Origin: Ruminococcus sp. UBA1394
GTDB taxonomy: Bacteria; Bacillota; Clostridia; Oscillospirales; Ruminococcaceae
NCBI GenBank assembly: GCA_002305725.1
Contig: DBQM01000014.1
Location: forward strand, 24,648 to 88,647
Length of the DNA stretch: 64,000 nucleotides
Direction: 5' to 3'
A program made the position numbers and the translations under genes. Each line of letters starts with the position of its first letter. Position 1 is the stretch's first letter. Positions 51,768 to 63,200 of this stretch are shown in pieces. The notes below the pieces were generated by a model that ran no database searches, was not told where the DNA came from, and worked only from the letters and a program-made list of their open reading frames with translations.

Positions 51768-52496
51768 ATGATTATAAAAGTTGATTTATCATTTAAAAGC
51801 AATATTCTTCCGGCAGATTATCATCCGGCTTTTGTAAGTCTAATCAAGCATTCATTGAATGAATTCAGCAAGGAGCTTTACAGCAAGTACTACGAAAAAA
51901 ACAATTTTACACAAAAAAACTTTACCTTTGCCCTGGCACTCATCAAACCAGTTTTCAGCGACGGAAAAATCCGGCTGGAAACTACAGACGCCTCAATGAC
52001 ACTTCACACCTCAGAGCCGCCGGACGGAATTGACCTTTACAACAGCTTTATAAAACAGACTGGAAAAGCATATCCTCTGCCCTTTGAAAACAGTGTAACA
52101 ATTAAAAAGGTTTCACTCAGCAATCACCGGAAAATCAGTTCCGGCGAAATAATTATCAGAATGCGTTCCCCGCTGCTAATAAGAAAGCATGAGGATAAAA
52201 AAGATTTCTACATGGCATTTAACCACGAAGATTTTCAGAAATACTTTTTTATGTCGGTTTCAAAGCTTTTAAGCAGCCTTTATAATATCGAGATAAATGA
52301 AAATTCTGTTTTTATCGAGCCTGTTTCAGCCAGAAAGACCGTTGTTTCAACATTCGGAAGCAAAGTAACCGGAAATATCGGAACATACAGGTTAAAATCC
52401 GCCCCGGAATTGCTGAATATCCTGTGTCAGACAGGAGTCGGGGCTCGTAGAAGCGAAGGATTTGGCTGCTTTGATGTAATCCAGGAGGTGATGTAA
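51768..52496 (+). CDS. cas6: CRISPR pre-crRNA endonuclease Cas6 (type I-B)
   Basis: The 242-residue protein has Cas6 features: a RAMP fold with 'ISSGEIIIRMRSPLLIRKHEDKKDFYMAFN' in the middle and the C-terminal glycine-rich loop 'QTGVGARRSEGFGCFDVI' that binds crRNA. It should cut the repeat transcript to leave an 8-nt 5' handle. A histidine in the N-terminal third ('DYHPAFVSLIKHSLNEF') is a candidate catalytic residue. GGCGGTGAAAAA lies upstream of the ATG. It is the first gene of the locus, followed after one base by cas8b1. Confidence 0.92.
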   Translation: MIIKVDLSFKSNILPADYHPAFVSLIKHSLNEFSKELYSKYYEKNNFTQKNFTFALALIKPVFSDGKIRLETTDASMTLHTSEPPDGIDLYNSFIKQTGKAYPLPFENSVTIKKVSLSNHRKISSGEIIIRMRSPLLIRKHEDKKDFYMAFNHEDFQKYFFMSVSKLLSSLYNIEINENSVFIEPVSARKTVVSTFGSKVTGNIGTYRLKSAPELLNILCQTGVGARRSEGFGCFDVIQEVM

Positions 52497-52497
52497 T

Positions 52498-54177
52498 TTG
52501 AGTGATAATGCGGTTAATGTAAGTCTGGGCGGTTCGTTTATGCTCAATGCCGGAATATGCGGTTTTATAAGGTTTCTTGAGCATAACAATGCAGCTGAGG
52601 GTACTGACTATGAAATAAACGGTCAGACTCTCAGCATAAATCCGGACTACATCAGAAAAAGCGATATTCCGGCTCTGTACGTTAAAACTATGGCGGAAAT
52701 TTTTGAACCGTCAACCAAGTTTTACAGAGTCATAAACGAGCGATTTGAAATCGAAAAGCTTAATAATGACCTTGAAAATGCTGACGAAAAGCAGAAAAAG
52801 CGTTTAAATGAGCTTTACAAAAACTTTTCTGATTTAATGCTGAAAGCAAGCTACGTTTCGCTTTATAAGCAGCTGCCGGAGTACGAAAACATTACTCCTG
52901 TTACAAAGGAAATGGCCGAAGCATTCAAAAAGACTTCTGACCTCAACGAAAAATTTGAAAAGTACAAAGAAATAACAGGTCTTCTTTCACAGGAAAAACT
53001 TAAAAATCTTCTCATCTATACTGAGCTGATATATACAACATTCAAGCTGTTTTTCAATGAAAATCCTCAGTCAAAGAAAATCACCTGTCTATGTGATTCC
53101 AGAAAGTACGAAACAACATTTGAACAGGGATTTGTTGCTCCATTTCTTGAAGAAACAGAGATTGAAGATAAAAAGAAAACATCATGCTGCATTGAATGCT
53201 TAAACGGAATGTCTGCAAAGCATAAAAGAGCATTTTCGTTTCTTGTGGACACAACCGACGACCTGAACCGCAAGAAATCATATTATTGGCAATGCAAACC
53301 AGACGCCTATGTCTGCCCGGTTTGCGGACTTATGTACGCTTTTATACCGCTTGGCTTTGCAATCATGGGAACAGATGCAGTTTTCATCAATTCAAACAGC
53401 AGTATTGAATCGCTTTGTAAAATAATGAACACTCAGCGTGAAAAAACTGATGATGACAGCAATAAGTCAATACGCAGACGAATTATGCGCACTTTTACAT
53501 CTGAGAAAATTGATGCATTAAACAAAACAACCGGAAACATTCAGGTTATAATAAGGTCGCCGGAAATATCTCATTTCAAATTTGACGTAATTGACAAAGC
53601 TTTGATATCCGGTCTTAACAAAGGCAAAAAATATCTGTCAATGCTTGAAAAAAGATGGATATCAGCTGACGGTCAAAGCTTTGTTTCAGTTTATGATATG
53701 GTCTTTGACCGTATTCTGGGACATCTTTCCCTTTATCCTGTAATTGATAAAGTTCTGAAGCTTGAAATTGATAAAAGCAGCAGCATAAACTATCTCAAAG
53801 GCATTCTTCGCCTTGAAATCATTTTTAACGGAGGAAAACAAATGGATGAATTAAATAAAAAGGTAGACGCAGCATTTCAGTCCGGAAAAGCGTTAAGGCG
53901 TTCAATACTCGGAAAGGACGCTGATATTGAAACTGCTGAGGACGACAACAGACTGAGAGGCTTTGTTTACAGACTTGTAAATCTTGCGTCTGTCGGTGAC
54001 TGTCCGCAGTTTATCGACACTGTTATAAGAATATACGCCGGTTTCAATCTCACGATCCCGCCTGTGTTCAAGGACTGCTACAAATCAGAGCAGATGTTCA
54101 AAGCAATTGCACACGGATTTATACTGGGACTCAAATACGTTAAATTTACTGAAAACAATGAAACAAAAGGAGAATAA
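52498..54177 (+). CDS. cas8b1: Type I-B Cascade large subunit Cas8b1 (Cst1, CXXC-CXXC type)
   Basis: The start is TTG 52498, strongly supported by AGGAGGTGAT nine bases upstream that overlaps the end of cas6. The 559-residue product carries cysteine pairs in the middle: 'ITCLCDSRKYETTF', 'TSCCIECLNGMSAKHKRAFSF' and 'YVCPVCGLMYAFIPLGFAIMG' (residues ~195-290). These are the features after which the Cst1 family (CXXC_CXXC) was named. It would be the large subunit that recognises the PAM and holds the target. The order cas6-cst1-cst2-cas5t fits the Tneap variant of type I-B. Confidence 0.82.
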   Translation: MSDNAVNVSLGGSFMLNAGICGFIRFLEHNNAAEGTDYEINGQTLSINPDYIRKSDIPALYVKTMAEIFEPSTKFYRVINERFEIEKLNNDLENADEKQKKRLNELYKNFSDLMLKASYVSLYKQLPEYENITPVTKEMAEAFKKTSDLNEKFEKYKEITGLLSQEKLKNLLIYTELIYTTFKLFFNENPQSKKITCLCDSRKYETTFEQGFVAPFLEETEIEDKKKTSCCIECLNGMSAKHKRAFSFLVDTTDDLNRKKSYYWQCKPDAYVCPVCGLMYAFIPLGFAIMGTDAVFINSNSSIESLCKIMNTQREKTDDDSNKSIRRRIMRTFTSEKIDALNKTTGNIQVIIRSPEISHFKFDVIDKALISGLNKGKKYLSMLEKRWISADGQSFVSVYDMVFDRILGHLSLYPVIDKVLKLEIDKSSSINYLKGILRLEIIFNGGKQMDELNKKVDAAFQSGKALRRSILGKDADIETAEDDNRLRGFVYRLVNLASVGDCPQFIDTVIRIYAGFNLTIPPVFKDCYKSEQMFKAIAHGFILGLKYVKFTENNETKGE

Positions 54178-54179
54178 AA

Positions 54180-55776
<1,597 letters not shown>

Positions 55777-55781
55777 ATTTA

Positions 55782-55806
55782 AGGCGGCTTTCTGCCGCCT
55801 GTTTTT
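55782..55806 (+). terminator. Short hairpin terminator after cas5
   Basis: AGGCGGC-TTTCT-GCCGCCT (55782-55800) is a 7-bp GC-rich stem followed by GTTTTTA. It could end or attenuate transcription from the cas6 promoter before cas3. Confidence 0.8.
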
Positions 55807-55807
55807 A

Positions 55808-55875
55808 TGAGAACTTGTTCTCATAGGATTTGTGCATAGATTTTCGAGCATAATTTAGCTGAGAACAAGTTCTAA
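55808..55875. promoter_or_regulatory. Two operator-like palindromes before cas3
   Basis: TGAGAACTTGTTCTCA (55808-55823) is a perfect dyad (7-bp arms, TT centre). A second, inverted copy TGAGAACAAGTTCTAA (55860-55875) differs from symmetry at one end. Their centres are 52 bases apart, about five helical turns, placing them on one face of the DNA. The space between is AT-rich and contains a CATAAT (-10-like, 55849-55854) without a convincing -35. A repressor binding both sites and controlling cas3 is a reasonable hypothesis. Confidence 0.6.
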
Positions 55876-55892
55876 ATACAGGAGAATAAAAA

Positions 55893-58115
55893 ATGGACGG
55901 ACTCGACTGCCTCTGGGCTAAAATCAATGGAGAAACAATAAGGGAGCATACAGACAAGCTGCTGAAATGCTTTGATGATTTCTGCACTCTTTACGGAGAA
56001 TCATTTGACAGCAATATTCTGAAAGCTGTAAAATACGCTTGTGAATATCATGATTACGGAAAAGCGTCCTACATTTTTCAGAAAAGGATAGGAAACAAAG
56101 AGTTTATAAACAGCTTTTCAGATAAAAGTACAGAAGAAACTTATATCAGACTTGGTTTCGGAACAAATATTCCGCACGGTTATCTCAGTCCTGTTTTTAT
56201 GAAGTATTCAGAACTGAAAAAGGAATTTGATGAAGAAACGCTTTCCTGTCTTTATACAGCGATATATCATCACCATAACCGTGACGCAGAACTGACCGCA
56301 GCACAGCTTAAAGAAATCATAGACGCTGACTTTCGACCCCGATTCGGTGATAAAGCCAAATCATCAAAATACATGACAAAATTATTAGGCGGCGATAATT
56401 TATCCGAAAATCAATGGATAAACTACGCAGTAATTATCGGACTTTTAAACAAGTTTGATTATTATGCCTCAGATGTAAGGGAAAAGTATCCGGTTGAAAT
56501 CAGCGGAGAATATAACGGCAGATATATTTCCGATTATGTTTACGATAAAATTACAGAAAAATATTCCCTGCGTGATGTTCAGAAATTTATGCTTGAGAAT
56601 CAGAATGAAAATCTGATAATAACAGCGTCAACCGGTATCGGAAAAACTGAGGCGGCTCTGCTGTGGGCAGGAAAAAGCAAGCTTTTCTATACTCTGCCTC
56701 TGAAAGTTTCAATAAACGCAATGTATGAAAGAATAAAAAATGAGTATGGCTATTCTCCCGACAAGGTTACCCTGCTCCATTCGGACGTACTTTCTGTTCT
56801 TACTTCAGAAGATTCTGAAACAAATCCGATTCTGAAGTATGACGCTTCAAAGCGTTTGTCTTACCCAATAACTGTCTGCACGATAGACCAGCTGTTCAGT
56901 TTTGTTTACAAGTACCGCGGAGGCGAAATTTTACTTGCCTCTCTGAAATATTCTAAAATTTTAATTGACGAAATACAGTCATATGAGCCAAAAATAATTG
57001 CAAAGCTGATTTACGGTTTAAAGCTTATTGCTATGGCAGGCGGAAAATTTGCTGTTATTACCGCTACCCTGCCCCCTGTTCTGATGCACTTCATTGACGA
57101 TGTATATCACATTGAACATAAAAAGCAGGAGCAGTTTCTTCTGAACGATAAAATACGTCACAGGATACACTATGAAAAAAGCAGCGATTTTGACTATGAA
57201 AAAATACTAAGCGACGGTAAAAGCAAAAAGGTTCTTATTATCTGCAATACGGTCAGAAGAGCCTGCGAGGTTTATAAAAAAATCTGCAATGAATATGATT
57301 TTGAGAATGTTAAACTGCTTCACTCAAAATTCATGAAAAAGCACCGTTCTCTCCTTGAATCCGAAATTATAAATTTTTCTGAATCCGAATCATGCGGAAT
57401 AAGAATTTCCACACAGATAGTAGAGGCAAGTCTTGATATTGATTTTGACGTGCTCTATACAGAAATGTGTACAGCAGACAGCCTGCTCCAGCGCATGGGG
57501 CGCTGCTACCGGAAAAGAGAGTACACAGGAGAAGACCCTAATGTATACATAACAGATAACGGAAACGGTTACGGGACAGTTTATAAGTATAAGGATATTT
57601 ATGACCGCTCAGCTGAATTTCTTGAAAAATACAATAATAATTTTTTCTGCGAAAATGATAAAATGGATTATGTTGACATGGTTTATGACACCGAAGCTCT
57701 TATGAAAAGCAATTCCGAGTACTTCAATGATATAAAAAAAGAACTTAAATCCTGTGAACATATCACACCGTTTGAAATTTCAAAGGAAACTGCAAAGAAA
57801 AAATTCAGAAACATTATTTCATATATGGTCATTCCGGAATCGGAATACAACCAGAATCCGGACAAATTCTCTGATGCATATCATATACTTACAAATAAAA
57901 ACAAATCCGGTTTCAGTCAGCGGCTTGAGGCTAAGCAGTTTATTGAAGATCACTGCATCAGTCTCGGAAATTATGATGTAAGAACCCGTGAAAAATGCAG
58001 TTCGCTGTTTAACGGACTTGATTACTATACACTGAATTACGCATACGACTTTGATGAAGAAAATCTCTGCGGAACCGGTCTTGAGTATTTCAAGGATGAA
58101 GATTGCTTTATATAG
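55893..58115 (+). CDS. cas3: CRISPR-associated helicase/nuclease Cas3 (HD-helicase fusion)
   Basis: The 740-residue protein has an N-terminal HD nuclease domain: H19 in 'IREHTDKLLKCF', H53-D54 in 'KYACEYHDYGKASYIFQKR', and 'YTAIYHHHNRDAEL' further on. An SF2 helicase follows, with Walker A 'ITASTGIGKTEAALLW', motif II 'KILIDEIQSYEPKII', motif III 'AVITATLPP', motif V 'GIRISTQIVEASLDIDFDVLY' and motif VI 'SLLQRMGRCYRK'. It degrades target DNA after Cascade binding. Unlike the other effector genes it is preceded by a 116-base gap with a terminator and dyads. ACAGGAGAATAAAAA precedes ATG. Confidence 0.95.
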   Translation: MDGLDCLWAKINGETIREHTDKLLKCFDDFCTLYGESFDSNILKAVKYACEYHDYGKASYIFQKRIGNKEFINSFSDKSTEETYIRLGFGTNIPHGYLSPVFMKYSELKKEFDEETLSCLYTAIYHHHNRDAELTAAQLKEIIDADFRPRFGDKAKSSKYMTKLLGGDNLSENQWINYAVIIGLLNKFDYYASDVREKYPVEISGEYNGRYISDYVYDKITEKYSLRDVQKFMLENQNENLIITASTGIGKTEAALLWAGKSKLFYTLPLKVSINAMYERIKNEYGYSPDKVTLLHSDVLSVLTSEDSETNPILKYDASKRLSYPITVCTIDQLFSFVYKYRGGEILLASLKYSKILIDEIQSYEPKIIAKLIYGLKLIAMAGGKFAVITATLPPVLMHFIDDVYHIEHKKQEQFLLNDKIRHRIHYEKSSDFDYEKILSDGKSKKVLIICNTVRRACEVYKKICNEYDFENVKLLHSKFMKKHRSLLESEIINFSESESCGIRISTQIVEASLDIDFDVLYTEMCTADSLLQRMGRCYRKREYTGEDPNVYITDNGNGYGTVYKYKDIYDRSAEFLEKYNNNFFCENDKMDYVDMVYDTEALMKSNSEYFNDIKKELKSCEHITPFEISKETAKKKFRNIISYMVIPESEYNQNPDKFSDAYHILTNKNKSGFSQRLEAKQFIEDHCISLGNYDVRTREKCSSLFNGLDYYTLNYAYDFDEENLCGTGLEYFKDEDCFI

Positions 58116-58119
58116 ATGA

Positions 58120-58248
58120 GGCAAGAAAACCTTGCCGAAATCTATTTGCCATATTTTGCGGTTGTCACCTCTGGTGACGAGCAAAATGGCACTTTAATAA
58201 ATTATTGCTCCAGCCAATTTAGCAGCGTTTAATTGGGGGAGCAATAAT
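58120..58248. other. Structured intergenic element between cas3 and cas4
   Basis: The 150-base gap contains three stems. The first is GGCAAG-AAAAC-CTTGCC (58120-58136). The second is a long nested hairpin with outer arms GCCATATTTTGC (58148-58159) and GCAAAATGGC (58181-58190) and inner GTCACC-TCT-GGTGAC (58164-58178). The third has outer arms ATTATTGCTCC (58201-58211) and GGAGCAATAAT (58238-58248) and inner CCAATT/AATTGG (58214-58219 and 58231-58236). No T-run follows, so they are not classical terminators, and no ORF is present. A structured RNA, an mRNA processing site or an inserted small repeat are possible. Confidence 0.65.
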
Positions 58249-58265
58249 ATGAGGTACTGAAAACT

Positions 58266-58754
58266 ATGGAAAATATTACAGGCGTTCATATTTATTATTA
58301 CATGGTGTGCAGGCGAAAGCTCTGGTATTTTATAAATGAACTGAAAATGGAGGATGACAATGAAAATGTCAGTCTTGGAAAGCTTATTGATGAAAACTCC
58401 TATTCAAGAGAGGAAAAGCATATCAACATTGCTGACACCATAAACATTGATTTTATAAAAAACAATACTCTCTATGAAACAAAGAAAAGCAAGCAGATCG
58501 AGGAAGCGTCGGTAATGCAGCTAAAATATTACCTCTATTATCTGAAGCGCAGCGGTGCTGAAAATTTCAGCGGAGAAATAAACTATCCGGCTCTGAAACA
58601 GAAAGTTTCTGTCGAGCTTACTGCTGATGACGAAAAGGAAATTGAGAATATCTGCGCTGAAATCAGAAAAATTGCCGCTCTCCCCCGCCCTCCTGCACCG
58701 GACAAAAAACGAATCTGTAAAAAATGTGCATACTATGATTTATGCATGATATAA
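58266..58754 (+). CDS. cas4: CRISPR adaptation exonuclease Cas4
   Basis: A 162-residue RecB-like nuclease. It has the N-terminal cysteine in 'YYYMVCRRKLWYF', nuclease motifs 'TINIDFIKNNTLYETKKSKQIEEASVMQLKYYLYYLKR' (E-x-K and QxxxY) and the C-terminal Fe-S cluster cysteines in 'KKRICKKCAYYDLCMI'. Cas4 trims prespacers and selects those with the right PAM. The ribosome site is weak (GAGG 12 bases before ATG), so expression may depend on the structured RNA just upstream. Confidence 0.93.
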   Translation: MENITGVHIYYYMVCRRKLWYFINELKMEDDNENVSLGKLIDENSYSREEKHINIADTINIDFIKNNTLYETKKSKQIEEASVMQLKYYLYYLKRSGAENFSGEINYPALKQKVSVELTADDEKEIENICAEIRKIAALPRPPAPDKKRICKKCAYYDLCMI

Positions 58755-58765
58755 GGAGAAGCAAT

Positions 58766-59758
58766 ATGAAAGAATCGCTTTATATCTACAACAATGGTAC
58801 TCTTGCACGAAAAGACAACACACTCCGGTTTATAAACGAGAACAATGAAAAGCGTGATATTCCTATTGAGCGGTACAGCGACATATATATTTTCGGAGAA
58901 GTTACTGTTAACTCCGCTTTGCTGAATATTCTTTCAAAGTATGGTATAAACGTCCACTTTTTCAATTATTACAGTTTTTATACCGGCTCTTTTTACGCAA
59001 GGGAGCAGATGCTTGCCGGACAGCTTCTGATCAGGCAGGCTGAACATTACTCTGATCCTCAGAAGCGCCTTTATATTGCGCAGAAGTTTATAGACAGTGC
59101 GTCATATAACATCTACAGAAATCTCAGATACTACAATTCAAGAGGCAGGGACCTGCAGATGTTTATGGACGAAATTGAAAGTCTGAGAAAGTGCATTTAC
59201 AAAACAGAGTCCGTTCAGGAGCTTATGGGGTTTGAGGGCAATATAAGAAAAACATACTATACGGCATGGAATCTTATTGTCAATCAGCAGATTGACTTTG
59301 AAAAGCGTGTCAAGCATCCGCCTGACAATATGATAAATACACTTATTTCATTTGTAAACACCCTTATTTACACAAGAACTCTGGGTGAAATATACAAAAC
59401 TCAGCTGAACCCTACTATCAGTTACCTCCACGAACCGGGTGTCAGACGATTTTCGCTTTGTCTTGACCTTTCAGAAATATTCAAGCCTATCATTGCTGAC
59501 AGACTTATTTTTTCACTGCTTAACAAAAATCAGATAACAGAAAACGACTTTACTGAAAACCTTAATTACCTTCACCTCAACAAAAAGGCATCACAGCTTA
59601 TCGTAAAACAGCTTGATGAAAAGCTGAAAACAACCGTTCATCATAAGGAACTTGACAAGGACGTTTCTTATCAGTATCTTATAAGATTAGAGGCATATAA
59701 ACTGATAAAGCATCTGATAGGTGAAAAAGAATATGAAGGTTTTAAAATGTGGTGGTAA
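58766..59758 (+). CDS. cas1: CRISPR integrase Cas1 (type I-B)
   Basis: Start at ATG 58766 (MKESLYIYNNGTLARK), preceded by AAGGAGAAGCAAT; it begins 11 bases after the cas4 stop. The 330-residue protein has the N-terminal beta-sandwich ('LYIYNNGTLARKDNTLRFINENNEKRDIPIERYSDIYIFGEVTVNSALLNILSKYGINVHFFN') and the helical catalytic domain with 'MGFEGNIRKTYYTAWNLIV' (acidic residue), 'TQLNPTISYLHEPGVRRFSLCLDLSEIFKPIIADRLIFSLLNK' (H and D ligands). It inserts new spacers at the leader end together with Cas2. Confidence 0.96.
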   Translation: MKESLYIYNNGTLARKDNTLRFINENNEKRDIPIERYSDIYIFGEVTVNSALLNILSKYGINVHFFNYYSFYTGSFYAREQMLAGQLLIRQAEHYSDPQKRLYIAQKFIDSASYNIYRNLRYYNSRGRDLQMFMDEIESLRKCIYKTESVQELMGFEGNIRKTYYTAWNLIVNQQIDFEKRVKHPPDNMINTLISFVNTLIYTRTLGEIYKTQLNPTISYLHEPGVRRFSLCLDLSEIFKPIIADRLIFSLLNKNQITENDFTENLNYLHLNKKASQLIVKQLDEKLKTTVHHKELDKDVSYQYLIRLEAYKLIKHLIGEKEYEGFKMWW

Positions 59759-59775
59759 CAAAGAGGACATAATGA

Positions 59776-60054
59776 ATGTATATTATTTTAGTTTATGATA
59801 TCATGACTGATAAAGATGGAAAGAAGATTTTGCCAAAGGTTTTTAAAATCTGCAAGCGTTATCTGAATCATATACAAAATTCAGTTTTTGAAGGAGAACT
59901 GAGCCAGGTCCAGCTGAGAGAATTGAAAATTGAACTTTCCCGGCTTATTCGTGATGATAAGGATTCACTGATCATTTTTAAAAATCGTCAGTCCAAATGG
60001 CTGGAAAAAGAATGCTTCGGATTAAAGGACGATGATGACTTTAATTTTCTGTAA
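59776..60054 (+). CDS. cas2: CRISPR adaptation protein Cas2
   Basis: The 92-residue protein has the Cas2 ferredoxin-like fold: 'MYIILVYDIMTDKDGKKILPKVFKICKRYLNHIQNSVFEGELSQVQLRELKIELSRLI' and a C-terminal 'DSLIIFKNRQSKWLEKECFGLKDDDDFNFL'. It bridges two Cas1 dimers. AGAGG lies about ten bases before the ATG at 59776. It is followed by the leader and array. Confidence 0.95.
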   Translation: MYIILVYDIMTDKDGKKILPKVFKICKRYLNHIQNSVFEGELSQVQLRELKIELSRLIRDDKDSLIIFKNRQSKWLEKECFGLKDDDDFNFL

Positions 60055-60234
60055 AACTGTCGATATATAATTGTGTATAAAATGCGGTGCTTCGACAAAA
60101 TGCGTGTTAAAAGGGATAATGAACAATAAAATTCATATCCCCGCATTTTGTAAATCCGCATTTCTTATAAAAAAATATGCATCGACAATTTCTGCCCCGA
60201 AAACTGCAATAATACGTTACTTTTCTATTAACGG
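60055..60234 (+). promoter_or_regulatory. CRISPR leader
   Basis: The 180-base AT-rich stretch between cas2 and the first repeat holds no ORF. It contains AAAATGCG twice (60079-60086 and 60097-60104) and its inverted copy CGCATTTT (60142-60149), plus CGCATTT at 60157-60163; CAAAATGCG/CGCATTTTG is a perfect 9-bp inverted pair. A TATAAT occurs at 60066-60071 with a poor -35. The leader should carry the pre-crRNA promoter and the Cas1-Cas2 integration signals. The repeat/handle orientation (below) supports this side as leader. Confidence 0.75.
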
Positions 60235-63200
60235 GTTTTAATCTTAACTTATTGGAATGTAAATGTACTATACCCTGTTGACCCCTCGACACCTATTTTG
60301 TTTTAATCTTAACTTATTGGAATGTAAATTTGTAACTCATTCTTATTTTACTATCTGTTTCAAGGTTTTAATCTTAACTTATTGGAATGTAAATACAGAA
60401 AGCAGACACCGAAAACACACAGACCAACAGTTTTAATCTTAACTTATTGGAATGTAAATCATTGTAAATTCCGTTTTTAAATGCTATGTATTCGTTTTAA
60501 TCTTAACTTATTGGAATGTAAATTAGTGATTAGGGGGGTTATAAGTCTGCGTTATAGGTTTTAATCTTAACTTATTGGAATGTAAATATGAAAAGGGCGA
60601 ACGGGCAACGCTTTTTGAAATTGTTTTAATCTTAACTTATTGGAATGTAAATTTAAAATAGCTGAATTGTTCCTCACGGCTGTTGAAGTTTTAATCTTAA
60701 CTTATTGGAATGTAAATTGAAGTAAACGCCTGTCGCAACTGTGGGTTGCTGATGTTTTAATCTTAACTTATTGGAATGTAAATCAAGGTAATGATTTATT
60801 ATATTCAGGTGCTGCCGGCGTTTTAATCTTAACTTATTGGAATGTAAATAAGCGTTTGATTTGCCAATCAAAAAAGGCTGTATTGTTTTAATCTTAACTT
60901 ATTGGAATGTAAATAAATCATAGCCAAGGAAAAAAGCTATAACTGAAATGTTTTAATCTTAACTTATTGGAATGTAAATAATTATAACGGCAGCTATGGA
61001 ATGTGGCAGTATAGCCGTTTTAATCTTAACTTATTGGAATGTAAATGGAAATAAAAACTGTCAAAGGTTCGACAAAAAAACGTTTTAATCTTAACTTATT
61101 GGAATGTAAATAATTTCATCTTTATGCTGATTGTATAGTGCTGATAAGTTTTAATCTTAACTTATTGGAATGTAAATTTGTTTGACCTCCTATTTAATTC
61201 TTAGGCTTTCACCGTTTTAATCTTAACTTATTGGAATGTAAATCAGTAAATAAAGGTTCAAACATAAAAGACCTTGACCGGTTTTAATCTTAACTTATTG
61301 GAATGTAAATAAGTCATTAAGCAGACTTGAAATTTACAGGCAGTCAGTTTTAATCTTAACTTATTGGAATGTAAATAAAAGAAAAAACGCATACGAAAAC
61401 CAGCCGGTGACAGTTTTAATCTTAACTTATTGGAATGTAAATTTGTCTGTATATAATCAAAGTTTTTCCGATTTTTCGTGTTTTAATCTTAACTTATTGG
61501 AATGTAAATGTTGATAATTGTCAATAAAAGTTTTAAACGCCCGTGGTTTTAATCTTAACTTATTGGAATGTAAATCAAGCTTAACGAATGTATCGACGCT
61601 TTAAATGCGCAGTTTTAATCTTAACTTATTGGAATGTAAATTTGAAGTTGCGGCGGTTGTGGTTTGCTGTTTGCCGTTGTTTTAATCTTAACTTATTGGA
61701 ATGTAAATCATGGACACCGGCAGAAGATATTAGGTTCATTATGTTTTAATCTTAACTTATTGGAATGTAAATATAAAATCGGAAACGCTGTTGTTGTTTT
61801 TATCTGCTGGTTTTAATCTTAACTTATTGGAATGTAAATCAACATGACTGATATAATTTTCAAAGTCGTTCGACGTTTTAATCTTAACTTATTGGAATGT
61901 AAATAAATTTAATAAAATTAGGTGGAGAGAGGACGACAAAGTTTTAATCTTAACTTATTGGAATGTAAATTAAGGCAATTTAATGTTGAAATATAAAAAA
62001 TAAGGGGTTTTAATCTTAACTTATTGGAATGTAAATAATTTATTTTAGTTATAAGTCTTGCAAGGGGTATAGTTTTAATCTTAACTTATTGGAATGTAAA
62101 TTTCATACTATCCGGCTTGTTTTTCATGTCCGCTTGTGTTTTAATCTTAACTTATTGGAATGTAAATCTGTGATTGTTTACTTTTTTGTAGATACCAAAA
62201 ACGTTTTAATCTTAACTTATTGGAATGTAAATGTTTTTGGGCGGTTGCGGTATCGTATACGCTGTAAAGTTTTAATCTTAACTTATTGGAATGTAAATGT
62301 GTATCGGGGTTGATTGTGTAAAGCTGTGAATTGCGTTTTAATCTTAACTTATTGGAATGTAAATTTGCCTTTGTTTCGTCTGCGGTGGTTTGGTCTGTTA
62401 TTGTTTTAATCTTAACTTATTGGAATGTAAATGCTGTAACCACGTTTTCGGGAATATTACCGCCGCTGTTTTAATCTTAACTTATTGGAATGTAAATAAG
62501 GCGAAACCGCCGCCGCCGCTGTTACAGACTTAGTTTTAATCTTAACTTATTGGAATGTAAATAAATTTTTTGCTGAGTTTACAACTTTAGATGGTGGAAC
62601 GTTTTAATCTTAACTTATTGGAATGTAAATATATCAAAATTATTTTCTATCAGATATCTTAATTCAGTGTTTTAATCTTAACTTATTGGAATGTAAATAG
62701 TTGATATTGCCCACAACGGACTTTCGGCAAGAAGTTTTAATCTTAACTTATTGGAATGTAAATAAACTCGTCAAATATAATCGTGGTTACAAGTGGGTTT
62801 TAATCTTAACTTATTGGAATGTAAATATTGTCCGTACCCCTGTGAATGGTCGCTGTCATTTTCGTTTTAATCTTAACTTATTGGAATGTAAATTTGCTAC
62901 ACCTTCAGCAACGTCCTCTGCATCACCGATGGTTTTAATCTTAACTTATTGGAATGTAAATACCAAAGCTGGTGGGTTTAGATTAATTGTTACTAATAGT
63001 TTTAATCTTAACTTATTGGAATGTAAATTAAGGACTAAAATCTGGTGATAACACACATTCATATGTTTTAATCTTAACTTATTGGAATGTAAATACATTT
63101 TATTCTGTTCAGCCGGACGGTTCAACGGGTTTTAATCTTAACTTATTGGAATGTAAATTATTTTTGACGGTACAGCAAAGGTTATTTCTTATGGTTTTAA

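Noticed and set aside
55808..55823. LexA/SOS box before cas3.
   Set aside because: Gram-positive LexA boxes have GAAC-N4-GTTC; here the half-sites GAAC and GTTC are only two bases apart, so the spacing does not fit.
58748..58765. Longer Cas1 starting at 58742 within cas4.
   Set aside because: The extension 'MHDIRRSN' has no ribosome site, while ATG 58766 has AAGGAG at proper distance and gives the normal Cas1 N-terminus.
60689..61742. Possible related spacers (for example those after repeats 8 and 23, both with GTTGTGG/GTGGGTTGCTG-like runs).
   Set aside because: The shared stretches are short and need gaps; no convincing duplicate spacer was found by eye.
60674..63048. Small open frames within the CRISPR array encoding repeated phrases such as 'LNLLECK' or 'VLILTYWNVN'.
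   Set aside because: They are the CRISPR repeat translated; their periodicity equals the repeat unit and there are no ribosome sites.
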